From Gemmatimonadota bacterium (GTDB lineage Bacteria; Latescibacterota; UBA2968; GCA-2709665): a stretch of 64,000 nt of DNA. A program made the translations under genes and the position numbers. Positions 34,284 to 43,641 of the stretch are shown piece by piece (the stretch's first letter is position 1; each line of letters opens with the position of its first letter). The stretch lies in contig JAPPJY010000017.1 in the NCBI GenBank assembly GCA_028874335.1, positions 62,001 to 126,000 of the forward strand, given 5' to 3'. The notes under the pieces are model-generated. The model saw only the letters and a list, made by a program, of their open reading frames with translations, ran no database searches and was not told the origin of the DNA.

Positions 34284-37055
34284 ATGAAAGATCGACAATG
34301 GCGGTGTGTTCGCCTGTTGTTGGTTTCTGCGCTGATCATCGCCTTGCAATGGCCGGTTAACGCGCCTGCCGCCGGAACGTCGTTGTCTGAACTGGATGCC
34401 GTGTACGCAAGGGGCCTGAAAGCCCGTGACGTGCCGGCGGTGGTGGCGGCGGCGAAGGCGTTGGAACGGGCTCTTGTCGACCATCCGGACCACGCGGGAC
34501 TCGTTCTGAACCGGGTTGGCATGCTGTACCTGCGGGTGGGCAGAGCTCGGGACGCGCGCTCGGCATTTGAACGGGCGGTGGGATTCGACCCGAAGCTGGC
34601 CACGGCGCATTGCGGCCTCGGACGGGTGGCCCTGGAACTGGAAGGAGACCCCGAAGCGGCGTTGCCTCATCTGGAAGCAGCCCTGGTGGCCGATCCCACG
34701 TATACATGGACGCACACGTATCTGGCGCGGGCCCTGGCTCAGGTCGGGCGCCAGCTTCTTGTAGCCGGCGCCCCGGACAGTGCGCGCACGGCGTTTGAAC
34801 GGGCGGTTGGATTCAATCCGAAACAGACCACCGCGCATAGCGGCCTGGGCAGGCTGGCGCTCGAACAGGCGTCCGACCCGGAGGCGGCGCTGCCGCATCT
34901 GGAAGCCGCACTGAGCGCCGATTCCACCCATGCCGAAGCGCACTACCTGCTTGCCAGGGCCTACCAGGAAACCGGGCGCCCGGGGGCGAGGCAGGCCGCG
35001 GACCGGGCGCTTCAGTACAACTCCAGGTATGCGCCCGCCCATCTGCTGCTGGCCGAATCACACCGTGAGGAGGGAGACCTTCATGGCGCGATGGTCTACT
35101 TCGAAAAGTACCTGGAGCTGAAGCCCGCGGACCAGGAAGGGGCGCTGGCATTTGCCGGAGAGTTGCTGGAAAACGGAAGATTCAAAGAGGTCGAAACCCT
35201 CACGTCACTGATGTCCGACGACCTCGCGCTGCCGCTGCTGGCGCAGGCGCTGATGGCGCGGGGCGATTACGAAGGCGCCCTGCGGGGGTTCAAGGTTTAC
35301 GTCGAAAGTCTGGAACCGGAAGAACAGGCGCTTTACCGGGACATCTCGCTGGTGGGTCTGCCGCATGAAATCGATGCGTATCGCAACACCCCCCCCGAAA
35401 AGCGGGCCGCGTTTCTGCAGCGCTTCTGGCTCCGCCACGACCCGTTCAAGGCCTCACGGGGCGCGATGCGTCGCGCCGAGCACTATCGTCGGGTATGGTA
35501 CGCGAGGACAAATTTCGGAACGCTGAAGTGGCCCTGGGACCGCCGCGGCGAAGTGTACATCAGGTACGGGGAACCGGACTACCGCTCCTCCTCGATCCAG
35601 CCGAATCCAAAGATCCCGCCGGCGGTCGAACGTGTGCAGGACAATATGGCCTACCAGCTGTACGGCACTCAGGGCGTGGGCATCAGCTACGTAGGACCTG
35701 TCTTTCCCGTCCGAACCGATCTGGGATCCTTTCTGGAGCCCAGCGAGGACATCCGGCGCGACCTGCAGGCTGCTGTAATCGAGGAGCTCGATCTGGCCGT
35801 GTTTGCACCCGATCAGGCCGAACCGGGCGCCGATGGCAATCCCGCCGCGTCACCGCAGCAACTGATAGATCTCGAAGACTCTCCCATAGAGGCCGGCATC
35901 GATCTGGATCCCGAATTCGCGATCGGGCTGAGCGGATGGAAGCCGGTAACGACGGGGCACAACTGGGCGTCGGTGCCCTGGGAGGTCTGGGTATATGCGG
36001 GCGTGGGAAAGGGACTGGAAGTCGCCTTCACGGATGAACGGAACTCCGGCGTATACGACTATGCGCCAGTCCCCGGTGTAAGCAGCCAGGATCTCAAGAA
36101 CCTCGATGAAGACCCCCATGTGGGGCAGATGGCCTATGTGCGGCTCATGCAGCGGCTAACGGAACTGGCGCCTGCAACCCGTGTTGCGTCCGTGTCGCGC
36201 GAGGAGCCGGAGTACTTCAGCGTATCGGGATTCGAGGCGCTCGACTTCAGCTACGACGTGGTCACTTTCCGTGGCAAGAACGGCGGAACGGAAATCCAGG
36301 TCAACGTCGGCATTCCCATTGAGCATGTCGCGCTGCCCGGGGATACGGACGACGACGTGATGGTGAACCGGCGGGTCGCGCTGATGGACGTCCGGTACAC
36401 GAAGGTGCTGGCGCTGCAGCAGGACCTGGAGGTGCCCGTCTCGGGGCGGCGGCGTGACCGTGCCCTTCTGGACCGGGTGGATCTCCTGGATGTACTGCCG
36501 GGGGACTACGAACTGGCCCTGCAGGTGCAGCGGCACAACACGAATCGGCTACAGGCGTATTCGCAGAAGCTCGCGGTGGAAGATTACTCCGGTGAGGGTC
36601 TGAAGCTGAGCGATCTGTTCGTGGCGCGTCAGGTGACGGCCGTGATGCCCGGGTCCGACCCGAAGTTCGTCCGCGGCAAGTGGAACGTCACACCGCTGCC
36701 TTCGCATGTCTTCGACGCGGGGCAGCACGTGTTTGTCTTCTTCGAAATCTATAATCTCACGCCGGATGAATTCGGGGCGACGCGTTACGAGGTGGTTTAT
36801 GAGGTTTACAGCACCGATGAGAGGGGCACCAGCCTCTCACGCCTCTCGACAAGAGTCCTGGGGCGGTCGGAATCGGCTGTGACCGTACGCTACGAACAGA
36901 CCGGGTCCGAGGCGTCGGTATCGGACTACGTGGCGCTGGACATCGGAGAGACCGCCGCCGGGCGCCGCAGGGTCAGGATGACCGTAAAGGACATGAACAG
37001 CGGACAGCGGGCAACCAAGGAAGGCCGCTTCTGGGTCAGGGAAGCAACGCAATAA
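34284..37055 (+). CDS. GWxTD-like protein with N-terminal TPR repeats
   Basis: 923 residues. The signal sequence (LLLVSALIIALQWPVNAPA) is followed by TPR repeats through about residue 320. An 80-residue TPR unit is internally duplicated: two AFERAVGF[D/N]PK segments lie 233 bases apart and remain very similar at DNA level. Around residues 411-432 the sequence FGTLKWPWDRRGEVYIRYG, followed by EPD, matches the GWxTD family's DRGRIYIxYGEPD core, with the GWxTD signature itself altered to KWPWD. The C-terminal 400 residues are beta-rich. GWxTD proteins are exported and of unknown function in several Gram-negative phyla. It follows a terminator-like hairpin, so it may have its own promoter. Confidence 0.78.
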   Translation: MKDRQWRCVRLLLVSALIIALQWPVNAPAAGTSLSELDAVYARGLKARDVPAVVAAAKALERALVDHPDHAGLVLNRVGMLYLRVGRARDARSAFERAVGFDPKLATAHCGLGRVALELEGDPEAALPHLEAALVADPTYTWTHTYLARALAQVGRQLLVAGAPDSARTAFERAVGFNPKQTTAHSGLGRLALEQASDPEAALPHLEAALSADSTHAEAHYLLARAYQETGRPGARQAADRALQYNSRYAPAHLLLAESHREEGDLHGAMVYFEKYLELKPADQEGALAFAGELLENGRFKEVETLTSLMSDDLALPLLAQALMARGDYEGALRGFKVYVESLEPEEQALYRDISLVGLPHEIDAYRNTPPEKRAAFLQRFWLRHDPFKASRGAMRRAEHYRRVWYARTNFGTLKWPWDRRGEVYIRYGEPDYRSSSIQPNPKIPPAVERVQDNMAYQLYGTQGVGISYVGPVFPVRTDLGSFLEPSEDIRRDLQAAVIEELDLAVFAPDQAEPGADGNPAASPQQLIDLEDSPIEAGIDLDPEFAIGLSGWKPVTTGHNWASVPWEVWVYAGVGKGLEVAFTDERNSGVYDYAPVPGVSSQDLKNLDEDPHVGQMAYVRLMQRLTELAPATRVASVSREEPEYFSVSGFEALDFSYDVVTFRGKNGGTEIQVNVGIPIEHVALPGDTDDDVMVNRRVALMDVRYTKVLALQQDLEVPVSGRRRDRALLDRVDLLDVLPGDYELALQVQRHNTNRLQAYSQKLAVEDYSGEGLKLSDLFVARQVTAVMPGSDPKFVRGKWNVTPLPSHVFDAGQHVFVFFEIYNLTPDEFGATRYEVVYEVYSTDERGTSLSRLSTRVLGRSESAVTVRYEQTGSEASVSDYVALDIGETAAGRRRVRMTVKDMNSGQRATKEGRFWVREATQ

Positions 37056-37124
37056 TCGGAAATGATGTCCGGGGTGGCGGACCCGGGGGAGATCGTCTCC
37101 GATCAGAAGGAGGAAGACCGCGAG

Positions 37125-38000
37125 ATGGCCGACGATGTGATGGAAATGCTCGGCGAGGACGTCGTCCTGTGCGACGGCGGCATGATTCTGGAAGCCAGGT
37201 GGCGCGGGTACGACACGCCGGCGGCGATCGTGGAACATCCGGACGCCATCCGGCAGATCCACCGGGACTTCCTGAACGCCGGCTCCCAGGTGCTCGAAGC
37301 GGTGACCTGGTTTACGTCACGGTCCCAGTTGGATCGTCATTTCGGATGGGGCGGCCGGCTCGACGAGGTGAACCGGATGGGCGTGCAGCTTGCGAAAGAA
37401 GCGTCTTCCGGGACGGCGCCGGTGGGCGGATGCCTGGTCTCCACGCGGACCGGGTCCTGGGAGGGCGATCCGATATTCGATCCGGAAGACCCCTCTTCCA
37501 GGGACCGGGCGAAGGCGGAATGGGACGAACAGATCGCGATTCTGGTGGACGCGGGAGCGGATTTTCTCATTCCGGAGACGTTTCATCGCCTCGACGAGGT
37601 GCTGGTCTGCCTGGAGTGCTGCAATAAGACGAGCGTTCCGACCATGGTATTCCTGGGTATGAGCCGGACGACGGAAGACGGCGCCACCGCTGCCGAGTGC
37701 GCCCGCGTACTGGCCGGAGAGGGTGCCGATGTGGTGGGTCTGGTATGCAACGGAGCGCCCGAGGGGATGTTGAATCTCGTCACCGAGATGCGTCAGGCGG
37801 TGGATGTGCCCGTCGCGTGGCAGCCCAATGGGTTCGGTCCGGGCGGAAAGGACACCCGTGTACCCCTGGACGTGATGGCCGGCTGCGCGGCAAAGGCGAA
37901 GGCGGAAGGGATCAATCTCATCGGTGCATGCTGTGGGGCGGGCCCGAACGTGATCAGGGCGATGGCGCGGGCATTGGGACGCGCGCCCGAAGCCGCCTGA
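37125..38000 (+). CDS. Homocysteine S-methyltransferase family protein (module 1)
   Basis: 291 residues. The zinc ligands are intact: C208 in VVGLVCNGAP and C269-C270 in LIGACCGAGPNVIRAMARA. N-terminal VVLCDGGMILEARWRGYD places it with the copies at 4926, 6070 and 43642 rather than with 3471. The internal loop around 235-250 is about 13 residues shorter than in the 4926/6070 pair, so the substrate pocket probably differs. I chose ATG 37125 because AAGGAGG lies 11 bases upstream; an earlier in-frame ATG at 37062 has no such site. It heads a series with a TonB protein, a GH109-like Gfo protein and a DUF6785-type membrane protein. Confidence 0.88.
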   Translation: MADDVMEMLGEDVVLCDGGMILEARWRGYDTPAAIVEHPDAIRQIHRDFLNAGSQVLEAVTWFTSRSQLDRHFGWGGRLDEVNRMGVQLAKEASSGTAPVGGCLVSTRTGSWEGDPIFDPEDPSSRDRAKAEWDEQIAILVDAGADFLIPETFHRLDEVLVCLECCNKTSVPTMVFLGMSRTTEDGATAAECARVLAGEGADVVGLVCNGAPEGMLNLVTEMRQAVDVPVAWQPNGFGPGGKDTRVPLDVMAGCAAKAKAEGINLIGACCGAGPNVIRAMARALGRAPEAA

Positions 38001-38107
38001 GCCGGCGTTATCCGAACTGTCTCCTGTCGTTGGTGGATGGTCGCCGCGAACCATAAACGCGTGTTGTACCCAGGTACGCCGGCCGTGCAGGCAGCGTGGA
38101 GTGTACA

Positions 38108-38818
38108 ATGCCACAACAGCTGCCTCCCAGACCCTGGATTACCGGCAGGATTATCCGGACCAGACGTCCCGAAGCGGACTTAAAGGCGCAGTACCGGAAG
38201 GTCTTCCCCCTGTGCATCGGGATCTCGCTCGCCCTGCACGCGGCCGTTGCGTTCACCTTCCCGGCCTTCAGCCTCCGTACGCCAACCCCCGCAAGACATC
38301 CGATTTTCATCCAGGTAACAGAGGTGCCGGAGACCCGACAGGGCATCAGGCTGCCGATTCCCGTAAGGCCGGCCGTGCCCCTCGAAACGGATAGCCGCGA
38401 CCTGCTGCCCGAAGAGATATCCGTTGACGCGACCGCCGAACTCGAATTCGATGCGGTGCCCATACGCCTCACCGCGCCCCGGGACTCCCTGGCTTCGGCG
38501 CCCTTCGGGGACGAGGACGTGGATGGAGAAGTCGTCCTCCCCGCCCGGCTTGTGGAACGGAAGCCGAGGCTCCTCGAACAGGTGGAGCCGGCGTATCCGG
38601 AGGAAGCGCGGCGGGCCGGCCTGGAGGGCGTCGTCCTGATGGAATTCACCGTGGGAAAGGACGGCCGGGTCAAGGACAGCGCTGTTCTCAAGGGGCACGA
38701 GTTGTTTCACCAGGCTTCGCTCGATGCCCTCTCAGGTTTCCGATATCTCCCCGGGTACCAGAACCGGGAGGCCGTTGAAGTGCGTATGTATATCTACATC
38801 CGGTTTCAACTCGACTGA
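38108..38818 (+). CDS. TonB-family energy transducer
   Basis: 236 residues. A single N-terminal membrane span (VFPLCIGISLALHAAVAFTF) is preceded by basic residues. A proline-containing linker (PIPVRPAVPLETD) follows, then a TonB C-terminal domain (PRLLEQVEPAYPEEARRAGLEGVVLMEFTVGKDGRV ... GFRYLPGY). This domain contacts the TonB box of outer-membrane receptors. No exbB/exbD genes are nearby. The likely client in the window is the receptor at 27558, 7.5 kb upstream. A GTG at 38096 is a possible alternative start; the ATG at 38108 has GGAG in position. Confidence 0.88.
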   Translation: MPQQLPPRPWITGRIIRTRRPEADLKAQYRKVFPLCIGISLALHAAVAFTFPAFSLRTPTPARHPIFIQVTEVPETRQGIRLPIPVRPAVPLETDSRDLLPEEISVDATAELEFDAVPIRLTAPRDSLASAPFGDEDVDGEVVLPARLVERKPRLLEQVEPAYPEEARRAGLEGVVLMEFTVGKDGRVKDSAVLKGHELFHQASLDALSGFRYLPGYQNREAVEVRMYIYIRFQLD

Positions 38819-38837
38819 AGTATGCGGAGGGGCGTAC

Positions 38838-40034
38838 ATGGACGAAATTCGCATTGGGATCGCGGGACTCGGCAACCGCGGCCTTCACTGGATCCGTCTG
38901 CTGCAGAATATCCCGGGCTTTCGCATCGCTGCGATATACGATTGGATCGAACCGCTTCAGGAACGGGCCCTCGCCGAAATCTCGTATCGCGACGACGTGA
39001 CGGCGTTCGGCGACTGGGAGGATTTCCTCGCATACAGTCACATGGACGCTGTGGGCCTGGTGGTGCGGCAGCCGGAGGTCGGGCGCATGGCGGCGGAGGC
39101 CCTGGAAGCGGGCAAGCACGTGAACAGCGAGGTGCCGGGTGCGTACAGGATGGAGGAGTGCTGGCGCATCGTAACGAATGTGGAACGGACGGGGCTGGTC
39201 TACAGCCTGGCGGAGCAGACGCGGTTCTGGGGGTTCGTGGACGGATGGAAACGCCTCGTGGACGAAGGACGCCTGGGCAGGATCACCTATGCGGAAGGTC
39301 AGTACGTGGGGTATTACGGCACACACCAGTTCTTTCAGGACTACAGCACCGGGAAACAATATTCAATTGAGGAGTTGCCCGACCATCCCGAGGCCAGCCC
39401 CACGTTTCCCCACGAAACCCCGCCGATTATCGCTTCCTCCTACGATCTGAGCATTCTGTTGAAGATCCTGGACGATCGGGTGACGGAAGTCACGGCGATG
39501 AGCACGAAGCGGCCCAGCTATGCGCATCCTCAGATTCGAAAGCCGGATATCCAGGTGGCGCTGATGAAGACCGAAAAGGATACGCTGATTCGAATGCTGG
39601 ACGGGCACACGCAGCCTCGCCCGCACGGAGACCACCACTGGTGGCAGATGATTGGCACGAAGGGCAGCCTGGAGTGGCGGCGGTCGCGCCGTGAGATGCC
39701 GAAAGTCTGGTTCGCGGACGCGCAGATGAACGACTGGACGGACGTGGATTGGGGCTTCGAACGTACCGACGCGCCGCCGGAGGCGCGAGGAAGCGGCCAC
39801 GGCGACGCGGATTCCTACGTGCATATGCACTTTCGCGACGCGGTCCTCGAGGAGAAGCCGCTGGATTTCGACGTGTACAGGGCGATGGATACGGTTGCCG
39901 CGGCGGTTCGGGCCATTGACTCGATCGAGGCAGGGAGCCGGTTGATGCGGGTTCCCGATTTTCGCCCGAACCGGGACCGGGCGACAGGCGAGCTTCCGGC
40001 GGACCCGGGCGGCGTGGGGTTGCGCGTAGGGTAA
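38838..40034 (+). CDS. Gfo/Idh/MocA-family protein, GH109-like (module 1)
   Basis: 398 residues. The Rossmann start is RIGIAGLGNRGLHWIRLL. In place of EKP the protein has SEVPGAYRMEECWRIV, which corresponds to the EVP..T.EECW segment of GH109 NAD-dependent N-acetylhexosaminidases. Other conserved elements shared with the paralogues at 44655 and 1563 are PHGDHHWW followed by GT.G, then RGSGHGDAD and VPDFRP. The 44655 protein is very similar throughout. ATG 38838 follows GGAGGGG; the longer in-frame extension would overlap the TonB gene. The DUF6785-type gene starts 15 bases after the stop. Cytoplasmic and NAD(H)-binding; glycosidase versus oxidoreductase activity is undecided. Confidence 0.85.
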   Translation: MDEIRIGIAGLGNRGLHWIRLLQNIPGFRIAAIYDWIEPLQERALAEISYRDDVTAFGDWEDFLAYSHMDAVGLVVRQPEVGRMAAEALEAGKHVNSEVPGAYRMEECWRIVTNVERTGLVYSLAEQTRFWGFVDGWKRLVDEGRLGRITYAEGQYVGYYGTHQFFQDYSTGKQYSIEELPDHPEASPTFPHETPPIIASSYDLSILLKILDDRVTEVTAMSTKRPSYAHPQIRKPDIQVALMKTEKDTLIRMLDGHTQPRPHGDHHWWQMIGTKGSLEWRRSRREMPKVWFADAQMNDWTDVDWGFERTDAPPEARGSGHGDADSYVHMHFRDAVLEEKPLDFDVYRAMDTVAAAVRAIDSIEAGSRLMRVPDFRPNRDRATGELPADPGGVGLRVG

Positions 40035-40049
40035 TCAGATGGGGGATCC

Positions 40050-42053
40050 ATGGCCAACGCCGGAACGGCGGAAGCGCGGCAACAGCATCCCGTGCGAAAA
40101 GGCGTAACGACGCGCGCCGTCGTTTTCGGGCTCGGGCTTTCCGTAGCCGTCAATCTGCTCGCCAATACGATGCGTTACGTTCAGCACGGATCGTACATGG
40201 CCATCAGCCTGATCCCGATGGGCGACCTTCTTCTCTTTCTGGTGTCCATCCTGATCTGCGCGGCGCTTGCCCGCTGGTTCGGCCGCCGGTTCGTGCTGGC
40301 GCCCGCGGAGTGGATCACGATTTTCGGCATGGGCCTGATCAGCGCCATGGGCCCCACCTATGGGATCAGCGGGTATCTTGTGAGCCAGATGGTGGCTCCC
40401 TACTACTTCGCCACGCCGGAGAACAGGTGGTCGGAGTTCCTGCACCCGCATCTTCCCGGCTGGTTGATCTCAACGGACGAACAGCGGTCCATCACCATGT
40501 TCTTCGAAGGGCTCCCGAACGGGATGTCCATTCCCTGGCACGACTGGTGGGGGCCGCTGCTGTGGTGGTTCGTATTTGTCGCCGTCCTGGGTTTCGCCTG
40601 CGTCTGCGTGTCGGTGATTCTGCATCGCCAGTGGGCGGACCACGAAAAACTGGTCTATCCCGCGCTGACGCCGGTCCTGGAGATGGCGAACCGGAGCGGG
40701 ACAGGGGCGCGCGTCCTTCCGGAATTCATGAAGGGAAAGGCGTTCTGGGCGGGGTTCGGACTCACGTCGGGGATCTTCTGGCTGAATATGGTGCACTGGT
40801 TCTATCCCACCTTTCCGAGGGTGATGAACACCCGCATGAACTATGTCTGGGACCTCCTGCCCAAACAGTATCCTCCGTTCTGCATCTACCTGAGCGTCTT
40901 CGTCATCTGTTTTTCCTATTTCGCCAATCTTGAAGTACTCTTCAGCATCTGGTTCTTCGACATTCTCTATATGTTTGAAGCCGGCCTTCTGAATCGACTC
41001 GGCGTGGTGGCGACGTCCCCGCACTACGGTTCCGGCCCGTACAACCTCACGAGCTACAAGTTCCAGACGGCGGGCGCCTTCGCGGCGCTGGTGATCTGGT
41101 GGCTCTGGATCTCCCGGGGGCACCTGCGCGAGGTCTTCCGGAAGGCGTTCCGCCCCGGCGGTTCCGCCCTGGACGACAGCCGGGAGTGGATATCCTATCG
41201 TACGGCCGTTTTCGGGCTGGTCGTCTGCATCGTCTACATTGTGGCCTGGCTCGCGCGGATCGGCATTGAGCCGGGAATGATCCTGGTTTTGACGCCGGCC
41301 ATGTTCATCGCGTACGTGGGCGTGGCGAAGGTCGTCGCCGACTCGGGACTGGTATACGTCGATCCGCCCGCGGTGGCCTGGGACTATGCGCTGTTTGCGC
41401 TGGGCGGGGCGCACAGGCTGAACCCCTCGACGAACGCCGCCTCCAGCCTGCTGCCGTTCACGGTCAACCACCCCAGGAGTTTCGCGTTGCCTATGATCGC
41501 GCAGGTGAACCGCTTGGGCGATTTTCTCCCTGAAGGCAAGCGGCGTTTTTTCTGGGGAATCTTCGGGGCGTTCATGGTCGGTACGGTGGTTTCGACGCTC
41601 CATACTGTATGGCTGGCCTACACCATGGGCGGGTACAATTTTCAGCCGAACTGGCTGATTCTTCACGAAGGTGAATGGCACTACGGCCTTGCGGTGGACG
41701 CGCTGCGCAACCCCCGGCCGATCCTTGCGGTGGAATACTGGCTGTTTCTCGCTGGAGTCGTTATCATGACCGCGTTGAACGTCATGCGATTCCGGCTGCC
41801 CAGGTGGCGGCTGCACCCGGTAGGGTTCGCGCTTTCGGGCACGATATTCGCCAGGTTGGAGAGCCTGACGCTTCTGGTCGCGTGGCTGATCAAGTTCCTC
41901 ATGCTCAGGATCGGCGGCACGGCGTTTTACCGGCGATCGCTGCCCTTTTTCATCGGGATTCTGACGGCGTACATCATTGCGGTAATCGCGGGCACGGTGG
42001 TGGACGCCATCTGGTTTCCGAATTCGGGTCACAGGGTTCACAGCTGGCATTGA
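40050..42053 (+). CDS. Polytopic membrane protein, DUF6785/DUF6784 type (module 1)
   Basis: 667 residues with about twelve or more hydrophobic segments, e.g. VVFGLGLSVAVNLLANTM near 25-42 and FLVSILICAALA near 63. Conserved polar stretches shared with the paralogue at 47418 include GISGYLV..M..P.YFATPENRW, HRQWADHEKLVYPA and FTV.HPRSF. These I associate with the DUF6785/DUF6784 family, which looks like a secondary transporter related to oligopeptide transporters; no substrate is known. Translation is probably coupled to the GH109-like gene 15 bases upstream, suggesting import of that enzyme's substrate or export of its product. Confidence 0.75.
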   Translation: MANAGTAEARQQHPVRKGVTTRAVVFGLGLSVAVNLLANTMRYVQHGSYMAISLIPMGDLLLFLVSILICAALARWFGRRFVLAPAEWITIFGMGLISAMGPTYGISGYLVSQMVAPYYFATPENRWSEFLHPHLPGWLISTDEQRSITMFFEGLPNGMSIPWHDWWGPLLWWFVFVAVLGFACVCVSVILHRQWADHEKLVYPALTPVLEMANRSGTGARVLPEFMKGKAFWAGFGLTSGIFWLNMVHWFYPTFPRVMNTRMNYVWDLLPKQYPPFCIYLSVFVICFSYFANLEVLFSIWFFDILYMFEAGLLNRLGVVATSPHYGSGPYNLTSYKFQTAGAFAALVIWWLWISRGHLREVFRKAFRPGGSALDDSREWISYRTAVFGLVVCIVYIVAWLARIGIEPGMILVLTPAMFIAYVGVAKVVADSGLVYVDPPAVAWDYALFALGGAHRLNPSTNAASSLLPFTVNHPRSFALPMIAQVNRLGDFLPEGKRRFFWGIFGAFMVGTVVSTLHTVWLAYTMGGYNFQPNWLILHEGEWHYGLAVDALRNPRPILAVEYWLFLAGVVIMTALNVMRFRLPRWRLHPVGFALSGTIFARLESLTLLVAWLIKFLMLRIGGTAFYRRSLPFFIGILTAYIIAVIAGTVVDAIWFPNSGHRVHSWH

Positions 42054-42081
42054 TGGGCCTCTCCGCCCGACCCTTCACCGG

Positions 42082-42345
42082 GCTGTCAGCGATCAGCCGT
42101 CAGCTGTCAGCTAAAAGCGAAGAGCAAGATCAAGATCCGCCGCTCCCCACCGCCCAGACCTCTCTCCCCGGCCCTCTCTCCCGCGGGAGAGAGGGAGGAA
42201 AACCGGCCTCACACAGAGACACGAAGGCACGAAGGGACACAAAGAAAACCGGGACAGCGACAAGCCGGGCAACCACAAGGGTTGCCCCTACAATTGCAAC
42301 GACGGCGTTCCGAGGGCAGGATGCCCTCGATCCGGGGGATCGGGG
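42082..42345. repeat. Repeat cluster: B, half H, family F, half C and short D
   Basis: B units at 42082-42112, the CTCTCTCCCGCGGGAGAGAG hairpin near 42176, and family F (ACACAGAGACACGAAGGCACG) at 42208-42243. One C-end hairpin (GGGCAACC acaa GGGTTGCCC) follows at 42267-42287, and a D end (CGAGGGCAGGATGCCCTCG) at 42311-42329. Five families lie end to end in 260 bases, with no gene in 42054-42583. Confidence 0.7.
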
Positions 42346-42388
42346 AGACGAGAGGGGTGAGAGGACCGCGCCCCGCCCCACCACCTGG

Positions 42389-42514
42389 TGAGAAGGAAGC
42401 CGTGAGAGGGTAGAGATCGCATGCCGATTGAGAATTCTTCTCGTGCCGTAGGCAAGCAGCGATAACATACCGGGCGAGGATTTCTTCTACCGTCTTACCT
42501 CTTGCGTCTACCCG
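42389..42514. repeat. Interspersed repeat family A, copy 6
   Basis: The left arm is degraded (AGAAGGAAGCCGTGAGAGGG) and the right arm clear (TCTACCGTCTTACCTCTTGCG). The outer TGCC/GGCA hairpin is kept. Confidence 0.7.
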
Positions 42515-42583
42515 ACTTTAGGGAATGCAAATCAGCCACTTGTGTAGACTGTTGTGAGAAGATATCAGGAAAGGAGTCGCTTT

Positions 42584-43519
42584 ATGCCGGAGTCCATATT
42601 AGAGACGCTTGATGGTGGCTTCGTGCTGGCCGACGGGGGAAACGTGGAGGAATTGAGGCTCCGGGGATACTCGGCGCCATTCGTACTCGAAGACTTCCCG
42701 GACGCGGTGCGGCTGGTCCATCAGGATTTCTTCCGCGCCGGCGCCGGCGTGATCCGAACCCTGACGGGCCGGTGTACGCGAACCGGGCTTGGCGCACGGG
42801 AGAACGGAAGTGCGGCCGACCGGGTCGACGAGATGAACCGGACGGCCGTTGCGCTGGCGAAGGGTGCGGCAGGAGGGGAGGCGCTCGTGGCCGGAACACT
42901 GGCGCCAACGGGAGCCTTTCAGGCTGAAGACGCGGGTTGTGCGGACCGCGCCCGGACGGAGTGGGAGGAACAGGCCGTCATATTGGCGGACGCGGGTGTG
43001 GATCTGCTCGTCTGCGAGTCATTCGACCGGCTCGACGAGGCGCGCCTGGCCCTGGCTTGCTGCAGGAACACCGCCTTGCCGGTTGTGGTGTCGGTGGACG
43101 TCGCATTGCCCGAGGGAAGATTGAACAAACCGGCGCTTCGCGAGGATGAAGTGACCGCCGACGGCGTCGCGCCGGCCGAGTGCGCGCGCGTACTGGCAGG
43201 CGACGGCGCAGACGTCGTGGGCGCGGGCGGCATGCGTGAACCGGAGGACCTGTGGCCCGTGGTGCTGGAGATGCGGAACGCGGTGGACGCGCCGATCGCC
43301 TTTCTGCCGAATGGATATCGCACGTGCAGGGCGCACTGGGAGCACATGAGGGAAGGCATGCACGTCTACGGGATTGAAATGGGGCAGTACGCGTTGAAGG
43401 CGGTCGCCCACGATATCCGCTTCGTGGGCGGATCGGACGGCGTGGTGATCCGGCTCCTGCGTTCGATGGCGCAGGCGCTGGATTGCGAACGGATACACAT
43501 CGAACTCCGCCCGCGATAG
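42584..43519 (+). CDS. Degenerate homocysteine S-methyltransferase paralogue lacking zinc cysteines
   Basis: 311 residues, clearly homologous to its neighbour at 43642: LADGGNVEELRLRGYSAPF at the start, LVCESFDRLDEARLALACC in the middle and APAECARVLAGDGADVVG. All three zinc ligands are gone. The first cysteine (IVGLVC) is glycine 215 in VVGAGGM, and the CC pair (IGACCGAGPSHIR) reads VGGSDGVVIR, with S284-D285. The frame is uninterrupted and codon use is normal, so it is translated. It cannot work by the standard zinc-thiolate mechanism; a regulatory or binding role, or a different chemistry, is possible. AAAGGAG precedes ATG 42584. Confidence 0.8.
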   Translation: MPESILETLDGGFVLADGGNVEELRLRGYSAPFVLEDFPDAVRLVHQDFFRAGAGVIRTLTGRCTRTGLGARENGSAADRVDEMNRTAVALAKGAAGGEALVAGTLAPTGAFQAEDAGCADRARTEWEEQAVILADAGVDLLVCESFDRLDEARLALACCRNTALPVVVSVDVALPEGRLNKPALREDEVTADGVAPAECARVLAGDGADVVGAGGMREPEDLWPVVLEMRNAVDAPIAFLPNGYRTCRAHWEHMREGMHVYGIEMGQYALKAVAHDIRFVGGSDGVVIRLLRSMAQALDCERIHIELRPR

Positions 43520-43641
43520 CGGGCAACGAAAGGATTGGCGCCCGGCGTGCCGGGGATCGGGCAGGAGGAATACGGAAACCGATCGGCCGCGTTGGGTCGT
43601 ATATTGGCACCCAGGTATGATTTCAGTACAGGAGGGCCAGG

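Noticed and set aside
40470-42050. 526-codon minus-strand frame opposite the DUF6785-type gene
   Set aside because: Composition typical of an antisense shadow (PEHQR-rich), no start signal, and the plus strand encodes a clear polytopic membrane protein with a paralogue.
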